DNA of 64,000 nucleotides from Streptococcus cuniculi (GCF_004570575.1 NZ_SPPD01000002.1:1-64000), one strand, 5' to 3'; shown: positions 8,109 through 16,693, counted from the stretch's first letter. The notes: a model not told the origin generated them from the sequence alone. Numbers and translations are program-made.

Positions 8109-8970
8109 AATACGTATGAATCGAAAAAATAAATTATTTAAGAAATGCTTTTTTTGGTCTCAAAAATTTTATTTACCATTAGTATTAATTTTTCTATTTC
8201 CAATTCTTATTTGCTATTTGATTGGGAAGAGTTTGACCCTAGTTGAAGTTGAAAAAATATCAAATACCAATTTTTTTACAAGAGCTATTTTTGAAATAAC
8301 TCCTGATAATTCTACCGCTACTTATATCGTTCTTTATTTATTAATCTCTATTTCATTATTAATGATTTTTAGAAAAAACAATGCGGAGCGAACATTTAAT
8401 GATGGTCATTCTGTATATCTTCATAATTGTTATAAGAGACTGTGGATCGCAGCAAATATATTAGGCTATCAAAAGTTACAACTTATAGGTGTCTCAATAC
8501 CAATGCAGTTTGAACTTATTATTAATGGAGTTTTTTCAGAATTTATCTCTGAATCATCAGTTGTTCAATATGATGAATTTCAAGGAGAAATTATTGTTGA
8601 GTATCCAATTGAAAACAAAAAGAATAAAATTGTCAATTTATTAGTATGTGATACATATGATATTCCTTTAGAAAAATTAGCAGCTGACTATTTGGAAAAT
8701 ACAACAGTAAAAATTTCATCGCAACGAAAGTATAGTGGTAACAGATATAACAATCCTCAATTAGTTAGTACAGTTCGAGAAGAGGTACAAAAAATAGTTA
8801 ACACCTATAATGAGGTTAATCTATTTATGACAACAAATCCTTTAAATACACAAAGAATTGTAGGAAAGTCATTTTTAACATTAGATAGATCGGGTTTTGA
8901 TAAAGTTTCGGTTATACAGATGGATGAAACCCAAATTTATAAAAATCCATTTGTAATATACGAAAATTAA
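8101..8970 (+). CDS. Two-TM protein, likely CBASS effector
   Basis: A 289-residue protein at the effector position of the type II CBASS operon. Two hydrophobic helices are clear, around residues 24-45 (LPLVLIFLFPILICYLIG) and 77-92 (TYIVLYLLISISLLMIF), followed by about 190 soluble residues rich in predicted strands. That layout recalls two-TM effectors such as Cap15, which oligomerise in the membrane when their C-terminal domain binds the cyclic nucleotide. I do not recognise the soluble domain, and it is longer than the Cap15 barrel. An internal ATG at 8116 is an alternative start. The role is inferred from position and topology only. A terminator follows at 9032. Confidence 0.6.
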   Translation: MYRIRMNRKNKLFKKCFFWSQKFYLPLVLIFLFPILICYLIGKSLTLVEVEKISNTNFFTRAIFEITPDNSTATYIVLYLLISISLLMIFRKNNAERTFNDGHSVYLHNCYKRLWIAANILGYQKLQLIGVSIPMQFELIINGVFSEFISESSVVQYDEFQGEIIVEYPIENKKNKIVNLLVCDTYDIPLEKLAADYLENTTVKISSQRKYSGNRYNNPQLVSTVREEVQKIVNTYNEVNLFMTTNPLNTQRIVGKSFLTLDRSGFDKVSVIQMDETQIYKNPFVIYEN

Positions 8971-9031
8971 ATGGATGCCAATGGATGAGGATCATAACAT
9001 TCTTCTTAGCATTCGACTGCATATTATTTCT

Positions 9032-9050
9032 CTGAGAGCTTAGGCTCTCT
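9032..9050 (+). terminator. Terminator of the CBASS operon
   Basis: GAGAGC-TTAG-GCTCTC is a perfect 6-bp hairpin followed by TTTTCTC. It lies 60 bases after the last CBASS gene. Confidence 0.7.
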
Positions 9051-9155
9051 TTTCTCATTCCCTCATTTTCCCCTGTGATATCTTTTCCAAACTACCTTTG
9101 TTATCCTTATATCATTCCTAAGAAAATCAAGTTTTGATTTTTATAGGGGAGGTGT

Positions 9156-9383
9156 TGGCGCAAGCTATCTTTATGGTTAGCTAATCAATATTTTTTAGAG
9201 AAAGATAAGATTAGTATCGGCTATATTTCAGAAGTTGAAAGTGGTGCCTCAGACTTTAAAAAGGATGTGATGATGTCTTCTCAGCAATCGGATTCAAAAA
9301 ATGATGTTTACGACCATTCTAGAGTGTTTTTCCATGAAAAATGTTGTATAATAGTTGTAGATAAATCTGTAGTAGGTATGTAG
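9156..9383 (+). pseudogene. Unidentified gene remnant
   Basis: A frame of 75 codons without a good start reads WRKLSLWLANQYFLEKDK, then ISIGYISEVESGASDFKK and a Ser/Asp-rich tail, ending at TAG 9381-9383. The protein-like composition suggests the end of a decayed gene. I do not recognise it. Nothing else supportable is seen between 9051 and 9400. Confidence 0.3.
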
Positions 9384-9400
9384 GCAAGAGATGATAGCTC

Positions 9401-9505
9401 ATACTCTTTGAAAATCAAATTCAAACTTGGTCGGCGTCGCCTTGCCGTACGCCAGTATAGCCTTCGGCTAGCTTCCTAGTTTGCTTTTTGATTTTCTTTG
9501 AGTAT
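9401..9505. repeat. BOX-like repeat element
   Basis: A 105-bp element opens with ATACTCTTTGAAAATCAAA and closes with the near-complement TTTGATTTTCTTTGAGTAT. Between are GGCGTCGCCTTGCCGTAC and CGGCTAGCTTCCTAGTTTGC, both close to pneumococcal boxA and boxC text. It can fold into one long stem. It marks the left edge of the type VII region and lies only 20 bases before the first T7SS-associated gene, so it is in that gene's leader. Confidence 0.8.
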
Positions 9506-9524
9506 CACTTTATGGAGGCATAGC

Positions 9525-9932
9525 ATGAAAAAGAAATTACCTGTTCTAATCGTTTTACTAATTATCTTAGGAGGTTTATTTATGGCATTTAGTCTGAATG
9601 GTGCAATCCAAAAGCAAAAAGAAGAACAACGCAATCGAGAATATGAGGTTAGTCTGGTCAAGGCGTTGAAGAATAGTTATCGGGATATTGATAGGATAGA
9701 GATTAGTAAGCCACATTATGCAAAACCACCGGGAAGTTGGAGTTGTTCCGTCACATTAACGTTTTCTGATAGAGAAGTTGTGCAGTATGGAATAGGGCAT
9801 AGTTTGTATTTGAAGACAAACAAGTCAGGAACTGTGACTACGGAAGAGTCGAAAATATTGACTGCACATGAAGGAAGTACAAAGAGTAAGATAAAAGTAT
9901 TGTTTTCAGATGGGAGGGAGAGTGTTGAGTAA
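9525..9932 (+). CDS. Single-pass membrane protein, module 1 (candidate immunity)
   Basis: A 135-residue protein with an N-terminal transmembrane helix (residues about 4-24, LPVLIVLLIILGGLFMAFSL) and an extracellular mixed domain. The frame is open from 9498, but ATG 9525 with GGAGG at 9513-9518 is the believable start. Four similar proteins stand in front of the other lipase-type toxins in this window. The stop overlaps the start of the next frame (TAATG), which is a truncated lipase toxin. Immunity is inferred from order, size and anchoring: S. aureus TslA has a lipoprotein immunity factor, TilA, acting outside the membrane. The cognate toxin is dead here, so the gene may be an orphan immunity gene. 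Confidence 0.6.
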   Translation: MKKKLPVLIVLLIILGGLFMAFSLNGAIQKQKEEQRNREYEVSLVKALKNSYRDIDRIEISKPHYAKPPGSWSCSVTLTFSDREVVQYGIGHSLYLKTNKSGTVTTEESKILTAHEGSTKSKIKVLFSDGRESVE

Positions 9933-10222
9933 TGTCATTTCAGTACACAGATGAGCAGCTAAGCATTTTAAATCAAGGACGAAATGTCTATAGTGTCAAT
10001 CGAAATTTTGTTAACAGAGGAAATGCAGAAGGTGGGGAATATCAATATATAGTTGATAAACCAGATGCTAAATTATTATCTAATGAAAGCAATACAATTC
10101 GGATGCCAGACAATCAACAATTCAAAGTCATCAAGACCTACTCCGACCCTAGGACTGGTTTTGATGGGATGGCAGTCGCACCTATTGTGGATGGTAAAGT
10201 AAATCAGAGTATATATATTTGA
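9932..10222 (+). pseudogene. Truncated lipase-type T7SS toxin, module 1
   Basis: A 96-residue frame corresponding to the first quarter of the lipase-type toxins. Its GMAVAPIVDGKVNQS end matches AMAVAPVVNGKVDTS in the module 2 toxin, after which the frame stops. The catalytic serine region, the helical C-terminus and both partner genes are missing, so a deletion has removed the rest. The next membrane-protein gene begins 32 bases later. Confidence 0.7.
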
Positions 10223-10254
10223 GTTTCTAGTAAAAATGAGAAAGATATAATGTT

Positions 10255-10692
10255 ATGATGAAAAAAAGAAAACTTTGGACACTTATACTTGCATTAGTGG
10301 TGATAATTGGAGGGATAACTATGTTTACACTAAATCAAAAAATGACAGAAAACCAGCAAAAACGAGAGCTAGAGACTAGTATTGCCAAACTTTTGGTACA
10401 TGACTATGAAAATGTCAAAGAAATTGAATTTAAGGGCTGGGGCTACTCCAGAGAAACAGGCACATGGGGGACTACTGTTATTGTCAATGCGAATAGTCAA
10501 ATCAATCTTTCTTTTTCAGGGTTGTCTACTTTAAAAGAAATTTATAGTATAAGATACAATCCTTCAACTTTTAAGTTGAAGGAAAAAGTCAACATAGAGC
10601 GACTAGAGCCTATCAAAGATAGAGTGACTGAAATCGAAAGTGTTTCGTTAAATGATATAGAAGTGAAACATTCAATTAAGCTAGGAGAATAA
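10255..10692 (+). CDS. Single-pass membrane protein, module 2 (candidate immunity)
   Basis: A 145-residue protein with a short basic start (MMKKRK), one transmembrane helix at about 7-26 (LWTLILALVVIIGGITMFTL) and an extracellular beta-rich domain. It is the paralogue in position and layout of the proteins at 9525 and 29194. It ends one base before the ATG of the lipase-type toxin, so the pair is coupled. The ribosome site is weak. An immunity role against the following toxin is inferred; it could instead be an export partner. Confidence 0.6.
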   Translation: MMKKRKLWTLILALVVIIGGITMFTLNQKMTENQQKRELETSIAKLLVHDYENVKEIEFKGWGYSRETGTWGTTVIVNANSQINLSFSGLSTLKEIYSIRYNPSTFKLKEKVNIERLEPIKDRVTEIESVSLNDIEVKHSIKLGE

Positions 10693-10693
10693 T

Positions 10694-12025
10694 ATGTCTA
10701 TTACTGATAGTAGTTATAATCAAATAGCGAAGCAGGTCTATAATATTGAACCTAGTAAGGCTAAGTCAAACGGTGAAAACCCTGTTTTAGTAGATGATAC
10801 TATAACAGATCCCAACACAAAACAGAAATATCAAGTCCTAACTGTCCAAGACAACAACAATGATAAAGATGCTACAAATAATAACGGCATGCAAGCGATG
10901 GCGGTTGCGCCAGTTGTGAATGGTAAAGTAGATACATCGCAAGTTGTGATTGCCTATGCAGGCACTAATTCCTCAGATGAGCATGATCGTGATACAGATA
11001 TTCAAATGATTGGGCTGGGAGATACTGCAAGCTTGAGAACAGATACCAAGACTGTACAAATTCCACAGACCATTGTTAGAATGACGATTGACACAACTTA
11101 TACTGAAAGCCAATTGAAGTCGGCGCAAAGGTTTTATGAACAAGTTCAGAAAGAATATCCTCACGCAGCTCTAACGACAACAGGACATTCGTTAGGAGCT
11201 TACTTGGCATTGATTATTGCGGCTGAAAATCAAGTACCTGCTACAACATTTAATGGTCCAGATCCTATGAGAGGGATGTCAGAGCGTGCAATAGCATGGG
11301 TTAAGGCGAATAATGCGATGTATAATAACTATCGTATAAACTTTGATATCGTTGGTAATTTCGGGGCTTATTTTAATGACCTATTAAAATCAGATAAGTT
11401 AGGCATTTCAAGAAATGTGGATGCTAAGAAATTTTACTTGAATCCCATTGGTTATCATGATTTAGCAGCTTTTCCAGTGAATAAAGACGGTCAAATTATT
11501 GATAAAGATGGTAATGTAGTAGGTAGTCAATACCTATCCTCTAAATCCTATCTTTCAGTGCTCGCTACTTCTGTAAGAATGGCAAGTTTTGATACGTTAA
11601 AATCCAAATGGCAAAAAACAGGAGGAGGATTGAGCACAAGCGAGACTATCTTCCTTGATGCAGGTCAAGGTGCTATTTTAGGCTCTTCTATGGCAGAGGC
11701 AGCGAAGCTTGGGCTAGATGAAATGACAAGTCTGAAAAAGCAGGCAGATAGTGAAGCAGGAGCTCTGTGGTCTAAGGTCGATTTTTCGATTTATTCCCAC
11801 CTGTCTTATGGGGAAGTGCAAGAGATTTTTGCTTCTCATGGTGTTACGTATGAACATATTGTCAGCAATTTCCATGAGTATACACAGACGAAAGTTGAGG
11901 CAATGCAGAACTTGTCGACTACTTTTGACACCTTGAAGACAAAGCTTGATAGCGCTATCGAAGAAAAGCTAGCGCTAGACAATCAACTAGCAGGAGAATT
12001 TAAGACATGGTATACGGGGCTTTAG
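10694..12025 (+). CDS. T7SS lipase toxin with C-terminal LXG-like domain, module 2 (TslA-like)
   Basis: A 443-residue protein and the only intact module with a canonical GHSLG elbow. The N-terminal two thirds carry an alpha/beta-hydrolase lipase pattern: strand IAYAGTN (oxyanion side), nucleophile Ser166 in TTGHSLGAYLAL, then Asp in INFDIVGNF and His in GYHDLAAF as triad candidates. The last about 130 residues are predicted helical with a Trp-x-Gly-like end (TWYTGL). This is the reverse domain order described for the S. aureus phospholipase toxin TslA, whose C-terminal LXG-like part is used for export. It overlaps the coiled-coil partner gene by 19 bases. Expected role: secreted antibacterial phospholipase. 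The substrate is not shown by sequence. Confidence 0.75.
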   Translation: MSITDSSYNQIAKQVYNIEPSKAKSNGENPVLVDDTITDPNTKQKYQVLTVQDNNNDKDATNNNGMQAMAVAPVVNGKVDTSQVVIAYAGTNSSDEHDRDTDIQMIGLGDTASLRTDTKTVQIPQTIVRMTIDTTYTESQLKSAQRFYEQVQKEYPHAALTTTGHSLGAYLALIIAAENQVPATTFNGPDPMRGMSERAIAWVKANNAMYNNYRINFDIVGNFGAYFNDLLKSDKLGISRNVDAKKFYLNPIGYHDLAAFPVNKDGQIIDKDGNVVGSQYLSSKSYLSVLATSVRMASFDTLKSKWQKTGGGLSTSETIFLDAGQGAILGSSMAEAAKLGLDEMTSLKKQADSEAGALWSKVDFSIYSHLSYGEVQEIFASHGVTYEHIVSNFHEYTQTKVEAMQNLSTTFDTLKTKLDSAIEEKLALDNQLAGEFKTWYTGL

Positions 12026-12405
12026 AGGAACTGTTGGGCTTTATTCGTCAGAAAGAGCGTGAGCTCACCGAAAAAGAAGAGGATTACTATCGCAATAAAA
12101 GGCGACTCGAAGAGAGAATGAGGGACTTGGATGATCGTCATCGCCGGTTATCGGCTATCTTAGAGCAAGAACAGAATAAGATGAAGCAACTGCTGATCCA
12201 CCACGATGCGAGTCAAGAAGAGGCAGGGAGTTTCTATGCGAAAGTCCAAGAGCTACAAGATGAGTCACAATGGGCTTATAAGGATATTCTTCATACCTTG
12301 GAAGAGGAGATAGAGGAGACGAAACGCCTGTTTTATCATGAACGTGATCAGTTGGAGACAGAATTACATGACTTGAGGAGGGAATATAATGACATTGGTA
12401 ACTAG
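12007..12405 (+). CDS. Coiled-coil T7SS partner protein, module 2
   Basis: A 132-residue, highly charged helical protein (ERELTEKEEDYYRNKRRLEE and similar heptads through most of its length), without a signal peptide or membrane segment. It starts inside the toxin gene and ends inside the next gene, which is typical of subunits made in fixed ratio. Small helical partners bind LXG domains and carry the toxin to EssC; TlaA and TlaB do this for TslA. Its counterpart is at 30820 in module 4. The family is not named with certainty. Confidence 0.65.
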   Translation: MVYGALEELLGFIRQKERELTEKEEDYYRNKRRLEERMRDLDDRHRRLSAILEQEQNKMKQLLIHHDASQEEAGSFYAKVQELQDESQWAYKDILHTLEEEIEETKRLFYHERDQLETELHDLRREYNDIGN

Positions 12406-12682
12406 CTACTATTTACAAGACGATGGGGAACTAGATCTTGATGAAATCATTCGCTCTTTACAAAAGCAATATGCGCATGTGCAAGCTGGTTTTATTAGCA
12501 GAGATTCTAAAAACCTTAAGGAGCGTTTTAAGACAGACGGCAAGAGTATTGTTTTGCATACTCAAATCGCAGTGAAAAGTATCTACGGGCAGCTAGATAC
12601 TGCTATTAAGGGTGAAGCTGGTAAGGCTCTCAAAAAGACTGTTGATACAACACTTCCTAAATATGAGAAGGTTTTCTCTTAG
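12389..12682 (+). CDS. Small helical T7SS partner (WXG100-like size), module 2
   Basis: A 97-residue protein with DELDLDEIIRSLQKQY-type helices and a Gly turn in KGEAGKALKKTVD near the C-terminus, overlapping the coiled-coil gene by 17 bases. Its size and helix-turn-helix layout fit the second export partner of a reverse-LXG toxin. It resembles 31220-31513 in length and position. It is the last gene of module 2. The next 168 bases hold no gene; a -10-like TATAAT near 12807 probably starts module 3. Confidence 0.6.
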   Translation: MTLVTSYYLQDDGELDLDEIIRSLQKQYAHVQAGFISRDSKNLKERFKTDGKSIVLHTQIAVKSIYGQLDTAIKGEAGKALKKTVDTTLPKYEKVFS

Positions 12683-12850
12683 GAGAAGCAAAGGGGCTGG
12701 CTACAAAATGTAGCTTTTTTACTTATCTGAATAAATGATGAGTAGGCTAGACGATATAATCAGAGAGAAATGATCATATTAATGGTTCAATAATGAGATT
12801 TTATTGTATAATAGAGATAGGAATATGGTTTAAAATGAAAGGAATCTCTC

Positions 12851-13245
12851 ATGAACAAATTATTCAATATCATCCTCGGTCTAGGTTTTCTATTGATACT
12901 TGGTGCGGTGATTTATCAGTTGGTAGAACCAATTCTCCCTCCTATATTTCCTAGAGACAAGCAAATCGCTTATCTTAAAGAGCATGAGCAGGAAATTATA
13001 GATTTTGTTAAATCAGCCAATCCGAAAGTGGAATCGGTTCAAATTGACTGGAGTCAGGAAAGATAGGAAACGGAACTCCTCAAGGTGGAGGAGACGCGAT
13101 AGATGTTTATGGTGGTTTTAACAACATTGAAGATTCAGATTGGGGCGTTGTTATAGGAATTAAATATGAAAAGGATGGGCAGATTCGCATTAAAAGCATG
13201 TGGTTTGGAAGTCCCTTAAGGATAGGAGGTGAGCTACTTGAGTAA
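12851..13245 (+). pseudogene. Frameshifted membrane protein, module 3 (candidate immunity)
   Basis: The first frame (12851-13066) gives a transmembrane helix (IILGLGFLLILGAVIYQLV) and stops after QIDWSQER. Another frame then continues without a break as GKIGNGTPQGGGDAIDVYGG to GGELLE, ending at TAA 13243-13245, directly over the toxin start. Together they rebuild a membrane-anchored protein of about 130 residues like the other candidate immunity proteins. One frameshift near 13055-13065 has inactivated it. Confidence 0.65.
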
Positions 13246-14868
13246 TTTGGTGACTTTTGATAATATCTATGCAAATCTAGCTCAAAGTACTTATAACGGG
13301 CGTCCTAATTTATTTGTTTATAAAAAGCTATCTAAAAAACAGCAAAATAGACTCCTTTCAGGGCAATCGATATCAATTAATTATTCTCAAGATGCGCCAA
13401 TAACGGATGAAAATGATAACATTATTGGAACAGTTAGAGGCGGTCGGCAGCTACCGAATGACGGAGTGGTCTACCTCCAACCAGATTCTACCTATGTAGT
13501 TGAACAAACGACAACAGTTCAAGTGCCTAAAGTAAACGGTGGATATGAAACACAGGTTGTGACAGGTAAGTATCAAAAAAGTTTATTGACAGATAAGAAG
13601 GCTGGCTTTAATGCCTATTTTCTGACAGACACCCCTACCTTGACACAGGACACCAAGAACACCTATCTGGCCATTCGTGGAAGTGATGCGCCGCATCGCT
13701 AGCAACTGTAAATGATTGGATAGACAACGATGCCGAGTTTGTCCGTCATGACAGCTATATTCCTCAAGCAAAGTTAGCCACTAAAGCTTTGAAAGCCAAA
13801 ATACAAGATTTTACAGCCCATTCCCCTCAAGCTAAGTTGCATGTAACTGGTCATTCATTAGCAACGATGATTTCTGCTCAGTCGATTGCAAAATTGTACC
13901 AAGATGACCCAAAGGCATTTGATAAGATTGGGGAGGTTCAGCTGTTTGATGGACCGGATGTAGTCAAGAGTCTTAAAAAGATGGGCTTATCTGATCAAGA
14001 TATCCAAAAGATTGGGGAGAAAGTCACTTACTATGTCAATCCTTTTGACATAGTGAGTATGTTAAACCGAACAGGACCATTAGATAAGCAGTTTGGAAAA
14101 GTGAATATTATTGTTCCGCTTCACTTTACCACTACTTTGGACGATCCGATTTCTTCCCATGATTTTGGTGAATTTCAGATGAACGCAGCGGGCCAAATTC
14201 GAGTTGCCTCAGCAACCTACCATCCAGAATTTATCACAGCAGGCAAAAAGCTTGCACATCTCGTAGATGAGAAAGTGGCCCAATTGAAAGTTTTGGGATT
14301 GTCAGATACTGTCATTATGAATCTTCTAAGAGGAGATTATGTGGAGCGGGGGACGATGGGGTATGCTATTTATCGTGATTTTCAACAGCAATATAGGCAA
14401 ATCATCGCAGATGCTAAAAAGGAAGCGTTGGCATGGAATAAAACGGCTATACCTGACTACCAACAAAGAATTCGTGCCGCAAGTGGTGATCAAAAAATTA
14501 GTCTTAGAATGGAATTACTAGACACCGTTGCTCAAGATTTTGGATTAAGAGCAGAGGAGCTAACAGTGGCTACAAAGACCGCTATTGAAACTACAAAAGC
14601 AAATATTTTAAAGGGGCTGGGTGATAGTCGTCTTGCTATGTGTCAAGTCGTCCAGTATTTAGATAGTTGGGAACTGTCACGATTTTTATTAACTTTAGAA
14701 CTATCAGATTTTTGGGATGAAGGAATAGAGGAAGCTGATTAAACTGCTCTGAGGAAATACCAAGAGAATGTAGAGAAGTTCTCAGAAAGGTTAGTAGAAA
14801 TTTCGTCCCATATTCAAGAGGTTGATGCACAGGGTGCACAGGGATTTCATAATATAATGAATCGATGA
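13238..14868 (+). pseudogene. Inactivated lipase-type T7SS toxin, module 3
   Basis: The likely start is TTG 13238, seven bases after AGGAGGT. The first frame ends at 13702 after IRGSDAPHR; the neighbouring frame carries on at once with ASLATVNDWIDNDAEF and runs to 14742. A one-base change near 13689 explains the break. The second part has the lipase elbow HVTGHSLATM and a helical C-terminus. A TAA at 14740-14742 then interrupts it, but the same frame continues for 41 codons to 14868 and aligns with the end of the module 5 toxin (DEGIE then a shared helix). So there are two separate lesions, one frameshift and one nonsense codon. Both partner genes downstream remain open. Confidence 0.75.
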
Positions 14869-14893
14869 CATTTGAAGTAAAGGAGTAGAAATT

Positions 14894-15208
14894 ATGATAG
14901 AAGACTATGCTGAAAATAATCCTTTTATCAATGCCGGCATGCTGTATCAGCGACATGTAGAATATATGAAAACTCAAGAACGTATCGCTATACAAGCGAT
15001 GATAGCCGCGGCAGAGCTGGGAGTAAGTCAGGAAAAAATATCATTAGCCTTAACCTTGCAAGCACAAAAGACTCAATTGGAGCAATTAGCAAGTCAGACG
15101 ATTGTTGGAGAACTGCAAGAAGGATTGACTGGTAAAACAGCAGATGCAGCAAAAGAGTATCTAAAAAAAGAGCTATTTAAACCTCGTTTGAAAAATCCAG
15201 TCAAGTAA
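14894..15208 (+). CDS. Small helical T7SS partner, module 3
   Basis: A 104-residue helical protein with a C-terminal LTGKTADAAKEYL turn that matches LSGKAADAAKKFL in the module 5 protein at 35263, so the two are homologues. The N-terminus has a YxxY-type helix start. In modules 3 and 5 this protein precedes the coiled-coil partner, the reverse of modules 2 and 4, which defines two architectural subtypes. An AAGGAG site lies before the ATG. The toxin it would serve is broken, but this gene is intact and may still serve another effector. Confidence 0.65.
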   Translation: MIEDYAENNPFINAGMLYQRHVEYMKTQERIAIQAMIAAAELGVSQEKISLALTLQAQKTQLEQLASQTIVGELQEGLTGKTADAAKEYLKKELFKPRLKNPVK

Positions 15209-15231
15209 GATTACAACCAAGGAGGTCTCTG

Positions 15232-15531
15232 ATGAATCAGGAACTACAAGACCAGTATGAAGAGGAACATTACCGAAATCTTCGCTATTTAGAGGAAGCA
15301 GAAACTCTAATAGAGGATTATACACGAAAAGCACGCAGAGATACGGAAGCCTTAGTAGCCTCTGTTGTTAGCTTTTATCAACGTACAGGAGAAGGTGTTC
15401 CAAGTGATGTGATGGGCAAATTTGAACAAGTCTCTGAAGAATATTCACAAACTCTCAATCAAATGCAATGGGATTTAGAAGATGCACGTGATGAAGAAAG
15501 AAGAGAATTCTACAGAAAATTGGAAGAGTAA
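15232..15531 (+). CDS. Coiled-coil T7SS partner, module 3
   Basis: A 99-residue acidic coiled-coil protein (RNLRYLEEAETLIEDYTRKA, ending in EERREFYRKLEE). The end matches EETTREYYRKLEAFEE in the module 5 protein at 35552. It follows the small partner by 23 bases with an excellent AAGGAGG site. It has no signal peptide, consistent with a cytoplasmic export partner. The gene is open and its size is typical, although its toxin is a pseudogene. Confidence 0.65.
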   Translation: MNQELQDQYEEEHYRNLRYLEEAETLIEDYTRKARRDTEALVASVVSFYQRTGEGVPSDVMGKFEQVSEEYSQTLNQMQWDLEDARDEERREFYRKLEE

Positions 15532-15566
15532 AGGAGTATTTCTAGTAAAGAGGTTGATAAAAATCA

Positions 15567-15595
15567 TTGACATCATAGCATAAAAAGTGTAAAAT
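15567..15595 (+). promoter_or_regulatory. esxA promoter
   Basis: TTGACA (15567-15572), a 17-base spacer and TAAAAT (15590-15595) form a near-consensus promoter 45 bases before the esxA start. It marks the first promoter of the secretion core. Confidence 0.7.
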
Positions 15596-15640
15596 ATTTT
15601 TGTAAACAAAAACACTATAAATTGATGAGGAGGTGCCCCT

Positions 15641-15940
15641 ATGGGACAAATTAGTGTAACACCTGAAGAGCTGAAACAACAAGCACAAGTTTATGTGCGT
15701 TCTAAGGAAGAAATTGAGCAAGCTATTCAAAATGTAAATAGCATGAACAGTGTTATTGCAGAAGAGTGGAAAGGTCAAGCTTTCCAAGCCTATCTTGAAC
15801 AATACCAACAATTGTATCAACACGTTCAAAAGTTTGAAAACTTATTGCAAGATATCTATCAACAGTTGAACCAATATGCAGACAGAACAGCTGACCGTGA
15901 CGCTCAGGATGCACAAGGCTTTGGTTTTGGTGACTTTTAA
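15641..15940 (+). CDS. esxA: WXG100 protein EsxA
   Basis: A 99-residue WXG100 protein, the hallmark secreted substrate and component of type VII secretion. The central turn EEWKGQAF carries the Trp-x-Gly motif between two amphipathic helices, and the C-terminal helix carries a YxxxD/E-type segment (QYADRTADRD). It is exported as a helical dimer through EssC. AGGAGG precedes the ATG at the right spacing. It has its own promoter and is followed at once by a terminator, so it is probably made in excess over the machinery. No partner EsxB gene is next to it. Confidence 0.95.
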   Translation: MGQISVTPEELKQQAQVYVRSKEEIEQAIQNVNSMNSVIAEEWKGQAFQAYLEQYQQLYQHVQKFENLLQDIYQQLNQYADRTADRDAQDAQGFGFGDF

Positions 15941-15957
15941 TTAACAAATTGGATTTG

Positions 15958-15979
15958 AGCGCCATAAAGGCGCTTTTTT
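15958..15979 (+). terminator. Intrinsic terminator between esxA and essA
   Basis: AGCGCC-ATAAA-GGCGCT is a perfect hairpin followed by five to six T, 18 bases after esxA and 12 bases before essA. Read-through of this site would set the ratio of EsxA to machinery. Confidence 0.85.
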
Positions 15980-15990
15980 GGTATAAATTT

Positions 15991-16455
15991 ATGATAAAAA
16001 AAGTGATTTGCATTTTTGCTATTTCTCTTCATTTATTCAGTATAACTCATAAAGTTTATGCTGATGAAAATGGCAATTTACAGTTAAATCCAGACATTAT
16101 TACAAATGATACGGTTGATGCAGGAGCGACTAGTGATTTTGCGATTCGTGGGCAATTATTTCTGGACGATTTTAATAAGCGTATTGAGAGCTTGAAACAA
16201 AAAGAAGCAGGAATACTGGATCAAACAGTAAAAATCGATTTTAACCGTGAAATGACGCTAGAAAACACAAAGCCCAATTATGTAACAAAAATGTTTCAAA
16301 ACTATCAACCCAAGGCAGTAATAGAATCTGATGAAACAGTTACTACTCCTATTAATTGGTATGTGTTAGGATTATTTTTAGGAGGCGTCTCTGTCTCTCT
16401 TGGCGGAGTAGCAGTCGGTAGTTGGTGGAGTAAAAGAAAAAGGAGAGCGGTATGA
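15991..16455 (+). CDS. essA: Type VII secretion protein EssA
   Basis: A 154-residue membrane protein of the secretion machine. An N-terminal signal-like helix (residues 4-24, VICIFAISLHLFSI then YADE) is followed by about 95 extracellular residues and a C-terminal transmembrane helix (WYVLGLFLGGVSVSLGGVAV) with a basic KRKRR tail, the standard EssA layout. The frame is open from 15949, inside the terminator, but ATG 15991 is the first start giving a sensible signal peptide. Its ribosome site is weak. Its stop overlaps esaB by four bases. EssA assembles with EssB and EssC in the membrane. Confidence 0.85.
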   Translation: MIKKVICIFAISLHLFSITHKVYADENGNLQLNPDIITNDTVDAGATSDFAIRGQLFLDDFNKRIESLKQKEAGILDQTVKIDFNREMTLENTKPNYVTKMFQNYQPKAVIESDETVTTPINWYVLGLFLGGVSVSLGGVAVGSWWSKRKRRAV

Positions 16456-16691
16456 TTGGTGTTACGCTAGTAAAAGAAGGAAGAGAGATTGATTTGCTAA
16501 TCCCAACGAGAATTACTTTAGGCCGCTTACAAGATCTCGTGAAAGAAATCTTTAGAGAAAATGGCGTGGTATTGCCGGACGGATTTAAGTTGGTAATTCA
16601 GGGGAAAAATTTGCAATTAGGTGAAACGGATCTATTATCTGATTTTGGAATTGCAACTGGGGATAAATTTGAAATACAATTAGGAGAGTAA
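16452..16691 (+). CDS. esaB: Ubiquitin-like regulator EsaB
   Basis: A 79-residue YukD/EsaB protein with a ubiquitin-like beta-grasp pattern (VTLVKEGREIDLLIP, TRITLGRLQDLV, then LVIQGKNLQL). In staphylococci EsaB is cytoplasmic, is not conjugated to targets, and affects T7SS activity. It overlaps essA and ends two bases before essB, so it is in the core operon. The length and order (essA-esaB-essB) are standard. Confidence 0.9.
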   Translation: MIGVTLVKEGREIDLLIPTRITLGRLQDLVKEIFRENGVVLPDGFKLVIQGKNLQLGETDLLSDFGIATGDKFEIQLGE

Positions 16692-16693
16692 GT

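Noticed and set aside
13229..14868. Programmed frameshifting in the module 3 toxin
   Set aside because: No slippery heptamer or stimulating structure is evident at the break, and there is also an in-frame stop later plus a frameshift in the upstream gene, which fits decay.
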